A program made the position numbers and the translations under genes. The notes beneath the pieces are model-generated. The model was given only the letters and a program-made list of their open reading frames with translations. It had not been told where the DNA came from and did no database searches. DNA of 64,000 bases from Chloroflexota bacterium (GTDB lineage Bacteria > Chloroflexota > Anaerolineae > Aggregatilineales > Phototrophicaceae): NCBI GenBank assembly GCA_026707745.1, contig JAPOWG010000096.1:37944-101943 (forward strand). The letters run 5' to 3'. Positions 52,865 through 61,205 of the stretch are shown piece by piece; the first letter of the stretch is position 1; every line of letters begins with the position of its first letter.

Positions 52865-52881
52865 CGGCGCGCTCCTGTTTA

Positions 52882-52923
52882 CGTAAGCCGCGTCGCTCAT
52901 GCGACGAAACGGCTTACGATTTT
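52882..52923 (+). terminator. Nested-hairpin intrinsic terminator after the nuclease gene
   Basis: CGTAAGCCG (52882-52890) pairs with CGGCTTACG (52910-52918), enclosing CGTCGC-TCAT-GCGACG (52891-52906) and an AAA bulge; ATTTT follows. The T-run is short, but the stem of 15 pairs is strong. Confidence 0.6.
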
Positions 52924-53041
52924 GCGTGAGCGCGACAGACCTTTTCGTTGCCGCCGAGCGGCTGCCGGAACTGCGATTCTCGCCCCGATTGTGCTAAAGT
53001 AACCCTGATAGACAACCGAGCGCGGGAAAACAAGGCCTCAC

Positions 53042-53608
53042 ATGGCGGTGAGAAAGCTGGTCTATTACCCGGGGGACGAGGCGCGGCTGCGCGCGCTATC
53101 CAAGCCGGTGCCCCACGTCAAGAACAAGAAGCTCCGACAACTGATTCAGGACTTGAAAGACACGCTCGAAAGCCAGCCCGGCGCCGCCATCGCCGCCCCG
53201 CAAATCGGCGCCCTCAAGCGCGTGACGGTCGTCAAGTTCGGCCAGAACGAAGACGAGGACGAGCAGCCCATGCTGGCGCTGATCAACCCGCAGATCCTGG
53301 AGGCCGGCGCGGATGAGCCTGGCTTCGACGGCTGCCTCAGCATCCCCAATATCTATAGCTGGGATACCCCGCGACCGATCTGGATCGAATTCAAGGCGCT
53401 GGGCGAAGATGGCCGCGTAATCAGGCGCCGCGTCGAGGGCATGGACGCACGCATGTTGCATCACGAGATCGATCATCTCGACGGCATCCTCTTCATCGAC
53501 CGACTGCGCGATTCGGAAGAACTCTATACGCCGGTCCAAGGCGCGAACGGCAAAACAAAAATGGTCCGGCTGAAGGATCTGCCGCATTTGACAAAAGAGA
53601 ATCGCTGA
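53042..53608 (+). CDS. def: Peptide deformylase with variant motifs
   Basis: PDF removes the formyl group from initiator methionine in new proteins. The 188 aa protein has motif III intact (H141-E142-I-D-H145 in HHEIDHLDG, metal His pair and catalytic Glu). Motif I reads GAAIAAPQIG against the usual GxGxAAxQ, and motif II DGCLSIP (Cys98) against EGCLS. The C-terminal part has a longer tail (VQGANGKTKMVRLKDL). It is paired in direction with a DinB-like gene that follows. The map gene, which encodes the next step in N-terminal processing, lies at 17358-18119, far from here. Confidence 0.9.
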   Translation: MAVRKLVYYPGDEARLRALSKPVPHVKNKKLRQLIQDLKDTLESQPGAAIAAPQIGALKRVTVVKFGQNEDEDEQPMLALINPQILEAGADEPGFDGCLSIPNIYSWDTPRPIWIEFKALGEDGRVIRRRVEGMDARMLHHEIDHLDGILFIDRLRDSEELYTPVQGANGKTKMVRLKDLPHLTKENR

Positions 53609-53629
53609 ATGGGGGATCAATGGAGGATC

Positions 53630-54136
53630 ATGGCGAAGCGGATAAGCACAGAAGCCACACCAGAGAACATCGCCAGCGCCCTCGATATGCTCGCGAGCGT
53701 ACCGGATCAACTAGCGGAATTGCGCGAGCTTCTGCCGCCGGAGAAACTGGAACAGCCAATTGCCGAGGGCGAACGCAGCCCGCGGCGGGTTCTGGTGCAT
53801 ATTCTAAACTGCGAGGCGCGCGCCTCCGACGCGATCTACTCCGCGCTGCTGCTGCGCTCGCCCCTCGTTCCGCGCATTCACCCGGAACGCGATTGGGGCA
53901 AATTGCTGCGATACGAACAGTTTAACTACGATGATTTGCTGGACTACTTCAGGTTTCGCCGCCAGGTTTTGCTAGGGGTCTTGCAAGCCTTGAGCGAGAA
54001 GCAGTGGGCGCGGGACATCCGAGAGAAAAACAAACAGCGCCGGGAAACGGTCTATCTCCTGGCGCGTGGCACCGCGCTGCACGAGACGGAACATATCCAG
54101 GACATCAAACGCAAATTGGCGCTATCACCAGATTGA
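53630..54136 (+). CDS. DinB/DUF664-like four-helix protein
   Basis: This protein of about 168 aa has a DinB-like four-helix bundle: ENIASALDMLASVPDQLAEL, RRVLVHILNCEARASDAIY with a metal-type His, and a late ALHETEHIQDIKRKL with two His. The three-His pattern matches metal-binding DinB proteins of unknown substrate (thiol transferases or hydrolases in some). ATG at 53630 (MAKRIS) has GGAGG very close; the in-frame ATG at 53609, directly after the deformylase stop, is the alternative. It overlaps the convergent GH32 gene by 12 bases. Confidence 0.75.
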   Translation: MAKRISTEATPENIASALDMLASVPDQLAELRELLPPEKLEQPIAEGERSPRRVLVHILNCEARASDAIYSALLLRSPLVPRIHPERDWGKLLRYEQFNYDDLLDYFRFRRQVLLGVLQALSEKQWARDIREKNKQRRETVYLLARGTALHETEHIQDIKRKLALSPD

Positions 54137-55531
54137 CGCCATCTCCCAAATGTCAAGCGCCCGCAGCGCAGTCGGCGCAACCACTCGAACGCCCTGGTTT
54201 TCCGCGCTCGACGGATAGATGCGACTTGTGACGCGCGACCGGCCGTCCGCGATAATCTCCAGGACCGATCCGTCGAGCAGAATCCGCAGTTGAAGCATGT
54301 CCCCGGCATCGGGGCGATGCGCCAGACCTTGCGGCGCGCTGTCGACGTCGCTGTCCTCCCGGCGATAGCGCCGGTCAATGCGCAGCGTCCCCGTCTCTCG
54401 CTCATAAACGATCGCCGTTTTTTCCTCGCCATCCGGCGCGACCGCCAGTTCTATGCCGCAAGTACCGGCTGCCGAAACATCGAATTGGGCTTCGATATCC
54501 AGCGCCAAACCGCGAACGGGCAGATCCCCTGCGGCGATGTCTGCGGGAGCAAAGCGATGGCGCCTTCGGCGCAGCCTTTCTATTTCGGGAACTGGCTGGC
54601 TGAGGAGACGGTTCCGGGAATCAAGGCTCAAGACCCGCGGAATGGCCTGAACGCCGCTCCAGCCGGCGGCCCGTTGTTGATCCGCGCCTCGTCCTTCGCG
54701 GATCCAGGAATAGATGAGCGGGCGCCCGCTCTCGTCCACGTGCATCAGCGAGGCGTAGCTGTAGCCGGCATCGTAAACGCTCTCGAACTCGGGAACAAAG
54801 CGCCCCTCTTCCAGCCCTCCGACCAAGCAGATCGTATTGCTCGGCGCTTGATCCCACTGTACCGAGATGATCAACACCCACTTGTCCCCCAGCCGAAAGA
54901 AATTGGCGCATTCGAAATTGCGGCCGTGGCGCGCCCTATCGCCGACATACAGCGGCTGCAAGTATTCCCAATCGATCAGGTCAGCCGAGCGATAAAGCAA
55001 GACGGCCCCGCCAACGCCCGCGATATGCGACGACAACGTCATGTACCAACTGCCGCCTTCTCGCCAGACGAAGGGATCGCGAAAGTCGCGACTTTGGCCC
55101 AGATGCGCGGGAACCTCGCCGACGACCGGATTGCGCGGATGCTTTTGCCACTCGGTCAGATCATCGTTGCCCAACGCCAGGCACTGCGTCTGCACGGTAT
55201 AGTCATCGTTGACGCCCGTGTAAATTGCGACCGGCGTACCGTCCTTATCCACCATGCAGCCGGAAAAGATGCCGCCTTGATCGGGCGAATCCGGCGTGGG
55301 CGCGATGGCGATGGGCAGTTCCCGCCAATGCGCCAGGTCGTCGCTGACGGCATGGCCCCAGTGCATATTGGCGTGGTAGGCGCCATCCGGGTTGTATTGG
55401 TAAAAGAGATGATAGCGCCCCTTCCACTGGATGACGCCGTTGGGGTCGTTCATCCAGTTGGCGGCTGGCAGAAAATGGTAGCTGGGGCGGTGGAAGTCTT
55501 GCCGCCGGGTAGAACCTTGGCTCTGGGTCAT
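54125..55531 (-). CDS. GH32 beta-fructofuranosidase (invertase/levanase type)
   Basis: This enzyme hydrolyses sucrose, or fructans such as levan or inulin oligomers. It is 468 aa and has no signal peptide, so it acts in the cytoplasm. The five-bladed propeller has the nucleophile Asp29 in WMNDPNG, the transition-state Asp of RDP (151-153) and acid/base Glu207 in FECANFF. A C-terminal beta-sandwich of about 130 residues (LRILLDGSVLEIIADG, the GH32C signature) follows. No PTS or sucrose permease is adjacent. It is convergent with the DinB-like gene. GGGA lies before the ATG. Confidence 0.93.
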   Translation of the reverse strand: MTQSQGSTRRQDFHRPSYHFLPAANWMNDPNGVIQWKGRYHLFYQYNPDGAYHANMHWGHAVSDDLAHWRELPIAIAPTPDSPDQGGIFSGCMVDKDGTPVAIYTGVNDDYTVQTQCLALGNDDLTEWQKHPRNPVVGEVPAHLGQSRDFRDPFVWREGGSWYMTLSSHIAGVGGAVLLYRSADLIDWEYLQPLYVGDRARHGRNFECANFFRLGDKWVLIISVQWDQAPSNTICLVGGLEEGRFVPEFESVYDAGYSYASLMHVDESGRPLIYSWIREGRGADQQRAAGWSGVQAIPRVLSLDSRNRLLSQPVPEIERLRRRRHRFAPADIAAGDLPVRGLALDIEAQFDVSAAGTCGIELAVAPDGEEKTAIVYERETGTLRIDRRYRREDSDVDSAPQGLAHRPDAGDMLQLRILLDGSVLEIIADGRSRVTSRIYPSSAENQGVRVVAPTALRALDIWEMASIW

Positions 55532-55731
55532 GAGATTAATCCCGTCCTGCTGCTGGCAATCATTGTCGACAACGATAACAAATCATGTCGGAAAAGACAG
55601 CTTGCCGAGTCCAAAACATTGGACGTGCTAAAGTTGATTCAAGTACCAGTGGAGTCCGTGCAGGAAGGGTTGTAATGTAATCCAGAAGCGCATAGACCGG
55701 TGTAGCGAAGATGCCAGAATATAACGCCCAC

Positions 55732-56361
55732 TCAAGTACTTTCATATTGCTCGGGCAGCGCAATACGGTTATTGTAATGATAAAACCTGTCAGTAAAATG
55801 TTCTAAATATGGAGTTTTCAGCACCGAACGCCGTTTTGCCAGTCCAAGCTTTATCTGCTCATACGCTTCTGCTGCCGGTATACTGAAATAGCGCTTGAAT
55901 ACCATGCCCAGTTCTGGCAATCCCATACCCAGAGAATCGCAGTCTGTTGGTATTTCTTGAAGAAAGTGAAAACGGAAGTCGTTGTTTTTCTTATAGTCTT
56001 GCCTTATTGCCCCTTCATCAAAGATAGTTCCGTGCTCTTCACCGTGTACAAGTTCGGCAGCTTCAACTACTTCACAGAATAGAATGTTTGAAAGCGCATG
56101 TCTAGCTTTCCCGCGCCCTTTGAACCTATAGTGAAAGTCTTGACTTAGGTCACAATCTTGGCTAACGATAATCGCATAAGGATGAACAATCGGCGTTGCT
56201 TTGACAAGATTAGAATCACTATCGGATCCAACAATAGTGTCGATGGAAAGACTTTCCAGGTTGATTTGATGAAGGATTAACCCTGACAGAATCTCACATT
56301 GCCTAAGCGCGCTTTCTACACCCGGCGGCGAAGGATAGAACTTGCTCTTAGAACCGCCCAA
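55732..56361 (-). CDS. Unknown protein with SQDCDL motif (third gene of TIGR04255 cassette)
   Basis: This 209 aa soluble protein contains VHPYAIIVSQDCDLSQDF near residues 60-75, a Cys-Asp motif seen in accessory-gene proteins of unknown role. It also has a Lys/Arg-rich turn (RFKGRGKARHALSN) and a C-terminal segment with aromatic-rich DRFYHYNNR. It starts with TTG at 56361, supported by GGAG 7 bases upstream. It lies 15 bases after the 120 aa gene, so it is the third gene of an AT-rich operon. No domain is assigned. The G/C of this stretch is clearly below that of its neighbours. Confidence 0.62.
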   Translation of the reverse strand: MGGSKSKFYPSPPGVESALRQCEILSGLILHQINLESLSIDTIVGSDSDSNLVKATPIVHPYAIIVSQDCDLSQDFHYRFKGRGKARHALSNILFCEVVEAAELVHGEEHGTIFDEGAIRQDYKKNNDFRFHFLQEIPTDCDSLGMGLPELGMVFKRYFSIPAAEAYEQIKLGLAKRRSVLKTPYLEHFTDRFYHYNNRIALPEQYEST

Positions 56362-56376
56362 GACATTGCTCCAAAG

Positions 56377-56739
56377 TCAGTCAGTGTCGATTGGCAAATA
56401 AATAGGGGGGCGTATTCTGCTTTCGCCTAATGCAACCGTAACTTGAGGGGGCTGAAACTTGGGCTTCTGACGTTGCCTAAATTCAAAGCGCTTTCTGTAG
56501 AATTCGATGGATTCCAATATGCTATTGGTCAGGTCCTCCAGAGCAGGGTCCGGTAGCTGTGTACACACGAGCCAGCAGATAAATCCACGCTCACGCCTTG
56601 TAAGCGGGTATTCCACCACATTCGTTACGTTACTAAGTTGGTCCCATTGCGTCACGAAGTCTTTGGGTAATTCCCCAATTGAAAAGTCGTCTGTTGAGCG
56701 CGTTGTAAGTGTCGAGTCGGGAAACAATATCTCGTTCAT
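56377..56739 (-). CDS. Unknown 120 aa protein overlapping the TIGR04255 gene
   Basis: This small soluble protein begins MNEILFPDSTLTTRS and ends in a Pro-rich tail (RPPIYLPIDTD). A central LVCTQLPDPALEDLTNSI helix and FYRKRFEFRQRQKP are the main features; no family is recognised. Its ATG lies inside the TIGR04255 gene and overlaps its last 107 bases in another frame. It is nevertheless supported by AAGGAG 10 bases upstream. An in-frame GTG at 56658 would cut the overlap to 26 bases. It is the second gene of the cassette. Confidence 0.62.
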   Translation of the reverse strand: MNEILFPDSTLTTRSTDDFSIGELPKDFVTQWDQLSNVTNVVEYPLTRRERGFICWLVCTQLPDPALEDLTNSILESIEFYRKRFEFRQRQKPKFQPPQVTVALGESRIRPPIYLPIDTD

Positions 56740-57433
56740 CCGATTCTGTCTCCTTATCTATATAGAAATCGTGATCAAGCAGGTACAACTTATTAGACGT
56801 ATCCCCTGCGCTATCAATGACTAGACCATATTCTATTCGCACTAAGTCGCCGTCGTCGTTGAGCTTTACGAGAGTCCTTCCATGATGTTCAACAACCAGA
56901 TTCAAAGTCTCATCACGCGCAAACTGCCCAAGCACAAAGTCGGCTAATAGGTCACGCCATTCCACGCCCTCTAATCCAAGCCTTCTGCGATCAATGACAT
57001 TCTGATATCGCAAACCTATCCTGGTCAAATACGCTGGTTCATAAATCTGAAATAAAGTTTTGACTACCAACTTTAGACGTTCGCGGAAATCTTCCCATCG
57101 CTTGTACTGGTTAGTTTCTAGCGCAACAAAATCTCTAGTTAGACTGACTGTCCAAGTCTTCTCCTTCGAGTGAAACTGGTGCCTACGGGTCCCACTTAGA
57201 GACAAAAACTCACGCATTTCGGAAGGTAAGTTTTTGCTGAGGCTTTGTGGCAATACATCATCACTCTCGTCATATGTCAATTTATAGTCGGGCAACTGCT
57301 TGCGCACACACTCTTGGAATTCGAAGGGAGTCTCTGCATCTATGCGCAAAATCGGAGGAAAGCGGATCTGGCATATCACTTGCTCAAGCACGTTTTTCTT
57401 GTAAATCACCCGTGGGGCTTCCGGGAATGGCAT
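56633..57433 (-). CDS. TIGR04255 family protein
   Basis: This protein of about 266 aa matches the sporadically distributed TIGR04255 family. The N-terminal PEAPRVIYKKNVLEQVICQI and RFPPILRIDAETPFEFQE are its most recognisable parts, and the C-terminus LFNWGITQRLRDAMG is also family-like. The function of the family is not established. ATG at 57433 (MPFPEAPR) agrees with usual family starts; TTG at 57475 is possible but lacks a ribosome site. A promoter at 57534-57562 and a palindromic repeat in the leader precede it. It leads a compact three-gene operon. Confidence 0.78.
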   Translation of the reverse strand: MPFPEAPRVIYKKNVLEQVICQIRFPPILRIDAETPFEFQECVRKQLPDYKLTYDESDDVLPQSLSKNLPSEMREFLSLSGTRRHQFHSKEKTWTVSLTRDFVALETNQYKRWEDFRERLKLVVKTLFQIYEPAYLTRIGLRYQNVIDRRRLGLEGVEWRDLLADFVLGQFARDETLNLVVEHHGRTLVKLNDDGDLVRIEYGLVIDSAGDTSNKLYLLDHDFYIDKETESDERDIVSRLDTYNALNRRLFNWGITQRLRDAMGPT

Positions 57434-57506
57434 GGTCGCGATATCTTTCAGTGTTATTGGATCCAACTTATCCAATAACTATATACGTAAGTTGACGGTT
57501 AAAAGG

Positions 57507-57522
57507 GCGACCATTTAGTCGC
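57507..57522. repeat. Palindromic 16-mer, also at 63985-64000
   Basis: GCGACCATTTAGTCGC (GCGAC-6-GTCGC inverted repeat) lies between the TIGR04255 promoter and its start codon, at about +5 to +20 of the expected transcript. The identical 16-mer occurs at the end of the window. Confidence 0.75.
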
Positions 57523-57533
57523 GCTTTGAGCGG

Positions 57534-57562
57534 ATTATACAAGATTCTAATATTTGTACCAA
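57534..57562 (-). promoter_or_regulatory. Promoter of the TIGR04255 cassette
   Basis: Leftward TTGGTA (57557-57562), 17 bases, perfect TATAAT (57534-57539), about 100 bases before the preferred start codon. Confidence 0.62.
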
Positions 57563-57614
57563 TCTTCTCTCCCCTACTTCCCTACTACATTTCTCAGCAG
57601 ATTTGCCTACCGTA

Positions 57615-58994
57615 TCAAGGAACCGCATCCTCCCGCACCCGGTGCCACAACTCGATATTCCGCGCCACCAGCCCCGAAATCGAACCATGCCCGAAGCCGG
57701 CGACAACCGTCTTGACCTGATCGTTAAAGGGCGCGATCCAGCGTTGATCCAGACCATCGTAACCAACGGCGGCGCCAACGATGCTCGCGGCTGTGCCGGA
57801 TGTGCAATCGGTGTCCATGCCGCACATCACCGCCGTGGTGATCGTTTTGCTGTAGTCCAGTTCACCATGGATCAGCGCCAGCATCACAAAAGCCATATTA
57901 TGCAGCGCGTTCAGGAATGGCAGATGTCCGTATTTCTCATAGATGCGGTCGCACACCGGGACCCAGTCCCCGTCTTCCTCGTACCACCCCCTCACTTCCC
58001 GCGCGATCCGCGCCAGACGGGAACGCCGCGGAATCACCGACAGTCCGCCAGCCAGGATCGTATCAACCGTCGGATTCGCGCTCAGCGCCGCGCTGAGGGC
58101 GCCGGCGACGAACATGGAACTGTAAATGCCGTTTTTGACCGCGTTCAACGTCACTTCGCGATAGGCGATTCGCGCCGCCCGCCGCGGATCCGCCGGGGCG
58201 ATATATCCCCAGAAATCGGCGCGAATGGCGGTATTGATGCCTTCGCGCCAGGGATTGAGCTTGGTGGGGAATTCATCAATCTGCTCTTCCGCGGGGCGGT
58301 CGTCCCTCAGGTTGACCATGTGATAATACGATTGGCGCGTGCAGGAAAATAGCCAGTGATAGGGAATGTTGCGCAGATGATGGTTCGCGACATCCAGCTT
58401 GCTGAAATCGAATCCCCGCTCTTCTATCAACATCAAACCCAGAATCGTGTAGTGAATGTCATCATCCGCTTCGGCGTATTGGATATTGCCCAGCGTGGAC
58501 GGTTTGCAGCGCAGCGTCTTGTCCAGCTTTGGCGAATGATAGGGCACCCAGTCATTCAGCGGGTAGGCGTCGAGGCTCTCCAGGTAGGTCTTGATGAACT
58601 TGCGGTCGAGTCTCATTTCGAAGGGCTTGCCCAGGACGACGCCGCCGATCCGGCCATACCAGGCGCCTTTGATCCGTTCCGCATATTCCTCATCGCTCAA
58701 GGGCTGCAAGTCGGGTACGTCGGCGGCATCAGCGATGATCGACTCGAAGTCGTTCGGTTCCTCAAAGGGGTAGTCCGGGCGGATGCCGCGCTCGCGGAGC
58801 GCCCAAAGGCGCTTGTAGGCACCCTCCCAGTCCGCTTCCGTCAGACACGATAGGTCAGTCGCCTCTCGTACCGACGACGGTAAATACGAGGCAGAATGGT
58901 CGGGCGCGATTGAATCGCCGACGGGATAACCTTCTTCGAAAAGCTGCAAATACTCCAGCGCGTACAAGTCCTTCCAATTGGCATAACCGGGCAT
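57615..58994 (-). CDS. ADP-ribosylglycohydrolase-family protein
   Basis: This 459 aa protein contains the ADP-ribosylglycohydrolase (DraG/ARH) all-helical fold from about residue 105. IKGAWYGRIGGVVLGKPFE is the usual start, EADDDIHYT holds acidic metal ligands, and CGMDTDCTSGTAASIVGAA is the second di-Mg motif. The N-terminal 100 residues are an extra helical region (WKDLYALEYLQLFEEGYPVG). It would cleave ADP-ribose from a protein or act on a related N-glycosidic compound; no ADP-ribosyltransferase is nearby, so the target is unknown. GGGAG precedes the ATG. An AT-rich inverted-repeat region lies upstream. Confidence 0.85.
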   Translation of the reverse strand: MPGYANWKDLYALEYLQLFEEGYPVGDSIAPDHSASYLPSSVREATDLSCLTEADWEGAYKRLWALRERGIRPDYPFEEPNDFESIIADAADVPDLQPLSDEEYAERIKGAWYGRIGGVVLGKPFEMRLDRKFIKTYLESLDAYPLNDWVPYHSPKLDKTLRCKPSTLGNIQYAEADDDIHYTILGLMLIEERGFDFSKLDVANHHLRNIPYHWLFSCTRQSYYHMVNLRDDRPAEEQIDEFPTKLNPWREGINTAIRADFWGYIAPADPRRAARIAYREVTLNAVKNGIYSSMFVAGALSAALSANPTVDTILAGGLSVIPRRSRLARIAREVRGWYEEDGDWVPVCDRIYEKYGHLPFLNALHNMAFVMLALIHGELDYSKTITTAVMCGMDTDCTSGTAASIVGAAVGYDGLDQRWIAPFNDQVKTVVAGFGHGSISGLVARNIELWHRVREDAVP

Positions 58995-59120
58995 GGTCTC
59001 GCTCCCTGAGTTCCTAATATTCGTATCAGTCTACGCTAGAAAGATGCAAAGATTCCATATATGCGACCACAAAATCTTAGTAAGGAAACTCCGATATACC
59101 ATACATAATGCGAATGTTGT

Positions 59121-59145
59121 GTTATGATATTTAATAACATATCAA
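59121..59145. promoter_or_regulatory. AT-rich overlapping inverted repeats upstream of ADP-ribosylglycohydrolase gene
   Basis: TGTTAT (59121-59126) pairs with ATAACA (59135-59140), and TGATAT (59126-59131) with ATATCA (59140-59145). This lies in the 214-base gap that must carry the promoter of the gene starting at 58994. It may be an operator; no regulator is known. Confidence 0.3.
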
Positions 59146-59208
59146 ATCCATGTGGATAACACACTACATACAATACTTGGATTTAGATGCCGCCTCTTAA
59201 TCGCTTTG

Positions 59209-60450
59209 TTATCGAACCTTAACAATATCTCGCGCCCGTTCCAGCAGCGCCTCGCGCCGAGCCGCATCCACTTCCCTGATCTCGAAATAACGCTCCAGCA
59301 ATTCCAGCGGACTCAGCCCTTCAGGGCTGCGGCCCAGGCGCGTTCGTCTGCCTCGCTCGATATCTTTGCGGATGCCCGCGATGTGAAATACGCCGGCCCG
59401 CTTGAGCGCTTCAACAATCGCGTTCTCGTCGAGAAGCGCCTCGCTTTCCGGCGTCAAGCGAAGCTCCAGCCGCACGATCGCTTCCTCTAGCCGGTGCTGC
59501 TTGAGCGTATCAAGCGCCCGCCGCGTTGGACTGTCGATGTCGCGGCAATCGACGCGCAGGGTTCGCATCGCTCGCGCCTTCGACTCGATGAATTGCCAGT
59601 CGGTCCTGCCGCGCGCCAGCTCGATCCAGCAGAAGCCTTTGACCTCCGCTTCTTCGCCGAAGTCGATGCGTTCGGGGCTCCCGCAATAGACCACAGGAGG
59701 CGCGTCGCTGCGGTCCTTTGTCAGGTTCTGGTGGCGGTGAATATGCCCGAGCGCGACATAATCCCAACGTGGATCCGCCAGCGCCGCGAGTTCGACAGTC
59801 ACGTCACGGCCCAGCATGACAAGACGTTCGCTGCCCCAGACCGCGCCCTCCACGCTGAAGTGCCCGGTCAAAAGGCGCGGCGTCGTCTCATCCGCCAGCG
59901 CTTCCGCCTGATGCGCCAACTCGGCCAATTTCTCCCCCAGAACGCGCTCAAGCTCGGCGTCCTGTTCGGCGATGCTCAGCCCGCGCCTGGAACCGTCACC
60001 CAGCAGGCGCGCGCGGACGGGATAAGGCGCGGCGCCCACGATGACATCGCCGCGCTTGGTCGATATCCGTCGAAGCTCATACTCCAGCGCCACCCAGATA
60101 TTGGGCACATCAAGCGTGTGGTAGATATCCATGGTCGATGCCTTGGCCGCATTGACCGGCAAATCGTGATTGCCCACCAGCAGCACCGTCGGCGCCAATT
60201 GCGCGAGCCTCCGGATGCGCTGGGCGAAGGCGCGTTGCTGGGTCGGGTCTGGATTGCGGCTGCGGAAGGCGTCGCCGGCGAAGACCGCCAGATCGACCTC
60301 GCGCTCGCGCGCATGCTCGATCATCTCGTCGATGCGTCGCAAATAATCCTGGACCCGGCGGCTCAAGCCGGACCCGGCATCGATTTTGCCGTAGCTTTCC
60401 ATGCCGATATGCGCATCGGCAAAATGCAGAACGCGGATCGGCTCGCTCAT
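59209..60450 (-). CDS. sbcD: DNA repair exonuclease, SbcD/Mre11 family
   Basis: This metallophosphoesterase nuclease acts on DNA ends and hairpins, normally with the SbcC ATPase. The protein of about 413 aa contains all phosphodiesterase motifs: HFADAHIGM, VFAGDAF, LVGNHDLP, LTGHFSVEG and ALGHIHRHQ. A C-terminal capping region (RALDTLKQHRLEEAIVRLEL) follows. ATG at 60450 is preferred to TTG at 60465. No sbcC is found downstream or elsewhere in the window, so the partner must be encoded elsewhere. It follows a small gene by 27 bases in the same operon. Confidence 0.92.
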   Translation of the reverse strand: MSEPIRVLHFADAHIGMESYGKIDAGSGLSRRVQDYLRRIDEMIEHAREREVDLAVFAGDAFRSRNPDPTQQRAFAQRIRRLAQLAPTVLLVGNHDLPVNAAKASTMDIYHTLDVPNIWVALEYELRRISTKRGDVIVGAAPYPVRARLLGDGSRRGLSIAEQDAELERVLGEKLAELAHQAEALADETTPRLLTGHFSVEGAVWGSERLVMLGRDVTVELAALADPRWDYVALGHIHRHQNLTKDRSDAPPVVYCGSPERIDFGEEAEVKGFCWIELARGRTDWQFIESKARAMRTLRVDCRDIDSPTRRALDTLKQHRLEEAIVRLELRLTPESEALLDENAIVEALKRAGVFHIAGIRKDIERGRRTRLGRSPEGLSPLELLERYFEIREVDAARREALLERARDIVKVR

Positions 60451-60477
60451 TTCCGGTCTCTTCAAGGAGCTCGACGG

Positions 60478-60870
60478 CTATTCGTCGGCCCGGCGATGGT
60501 CTTCGTCGCCCGTGCCCACCGGTTCATTAGTGGTTGTGACGCTTGTCCACTGGGGATTGTCTCCGCGCAGATGCCCGAAGATCGGCTTTTCGTTGCGCAG
60601 GATGTCGACGAAAGCATGAATATCGCTGATGGACATGAAGATGGCGCCCATCCGATTCTCAACATCCACCTGCGGGTCGGGTACTGGACTGTCGTCGGCG
60701 AGGAAGTAAACATCGAGGCGGTAGTTCTCTTTGTCGGCTGTGCCGATGCCGGAACAGCGCACCAGTCCGCGGATCCGCGCCAAAACGCCGCTGAAGTCGC
60801 GCTCTTCCAGTTGCCGCCAAATCACCATATATCGCTTGATTTCAAATACCGCCACCTGGATCTCGGACAT
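60478..60870 (-). CDS. Unknown 130 aa protein upstream of sbcD
   Basis: This small soluble protein (IQVAVFEIKRYMVIWRQLEE...) appears to have an alpha/beta fold with a late acidic tail (TGDEDHRRADE). The middle part, KENYRLDVYFLADDSPVPDPQVDV, suggests a compact beta domain. It is expressed with sbcD, with GGATGAAGG before its ATG. No family is recognised. It may be a helper of the nuclease or simply co-transcribed. Confidence 0.68.
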   Translation of the reverse strand: MSEIQVAVFEIKRYMVIWRQLEERDFSGVLARIRGLVRCSGIGTADKENYRLDVYFLADDSPVPDPQVDVENRMGAIFMSISDIHAFVDILRNEKPIFGHLRGDNPQWTSVTTTNEPVGTGDEDHRRADE

Positions 60871-61025
60871 CCTTCATCCTCGCTCGCCATCGTTCCGCGC
60901 CCGGCAGACATCACCCGATACGCTACTCAATTATATCGGTTTCCCCACTATCGCAAAAATAGACGAATGGCAGTGTGTCAAAGTTAGTTGAAATTAAAGA
61001 ACAACCACCACCTGACAACCCGTAG

Positions 61026-61046
61026 GGGCGACCAATCTGGTCGCCC
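61026..61046. repeat. Perfect palindrome of the GTAGGGGCGACC dispersed-repeat type
   Basis: GGGCGACCA (61026-61034), ATC, TGGTCGCCC (61038-61046) form a 9-base perfect stem, preceded by CCCGTAG. The same CCCGTAGGGGCGA start recurs at 63676 onwards and, degraded, at 63798 onwards. Confidence 0.85.
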
Positions 61047-61176
61047 GCTGCCGCCGAAACTATAGCAAAACTTGCATTACTTACTTGGAACTACTTCCCT
61101 TCAGCAACGCTTGAAACAGGGGCCGAGGCAGAGGTCGATTTCGGCAATTTTCACGGCGCCAATTTATCAAAAATCC

Positions 61177-61205
61177 TTGACGCGCAACTTCACAATTGTT
61201 ATCAT
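61177..61205 (+). promoter_or_regulatory. Promoter of the beta-helix/LysM protein
   Basis: TTGACG (61177-61182), 17 bases, TATCAT (61200-61205), about 90 bases before the start codon. Confidence 0.6.

Noticed and set aside
54290..55675. A 461-codon plus-strand frame opposite the GH32 gene
   Set aside because: Antisense to an enzyme with all three GH32 catalytic motifs; no ribosome site or protein-like motif.
59494..60987. A 497-codon plus-strand frame opposite sbcD and its small neighbour
   Set aside because: It is wholly antisense to SbcD, whose metal motifs are all present; the reading has no recognisable domain and is a codon-bias shadow.
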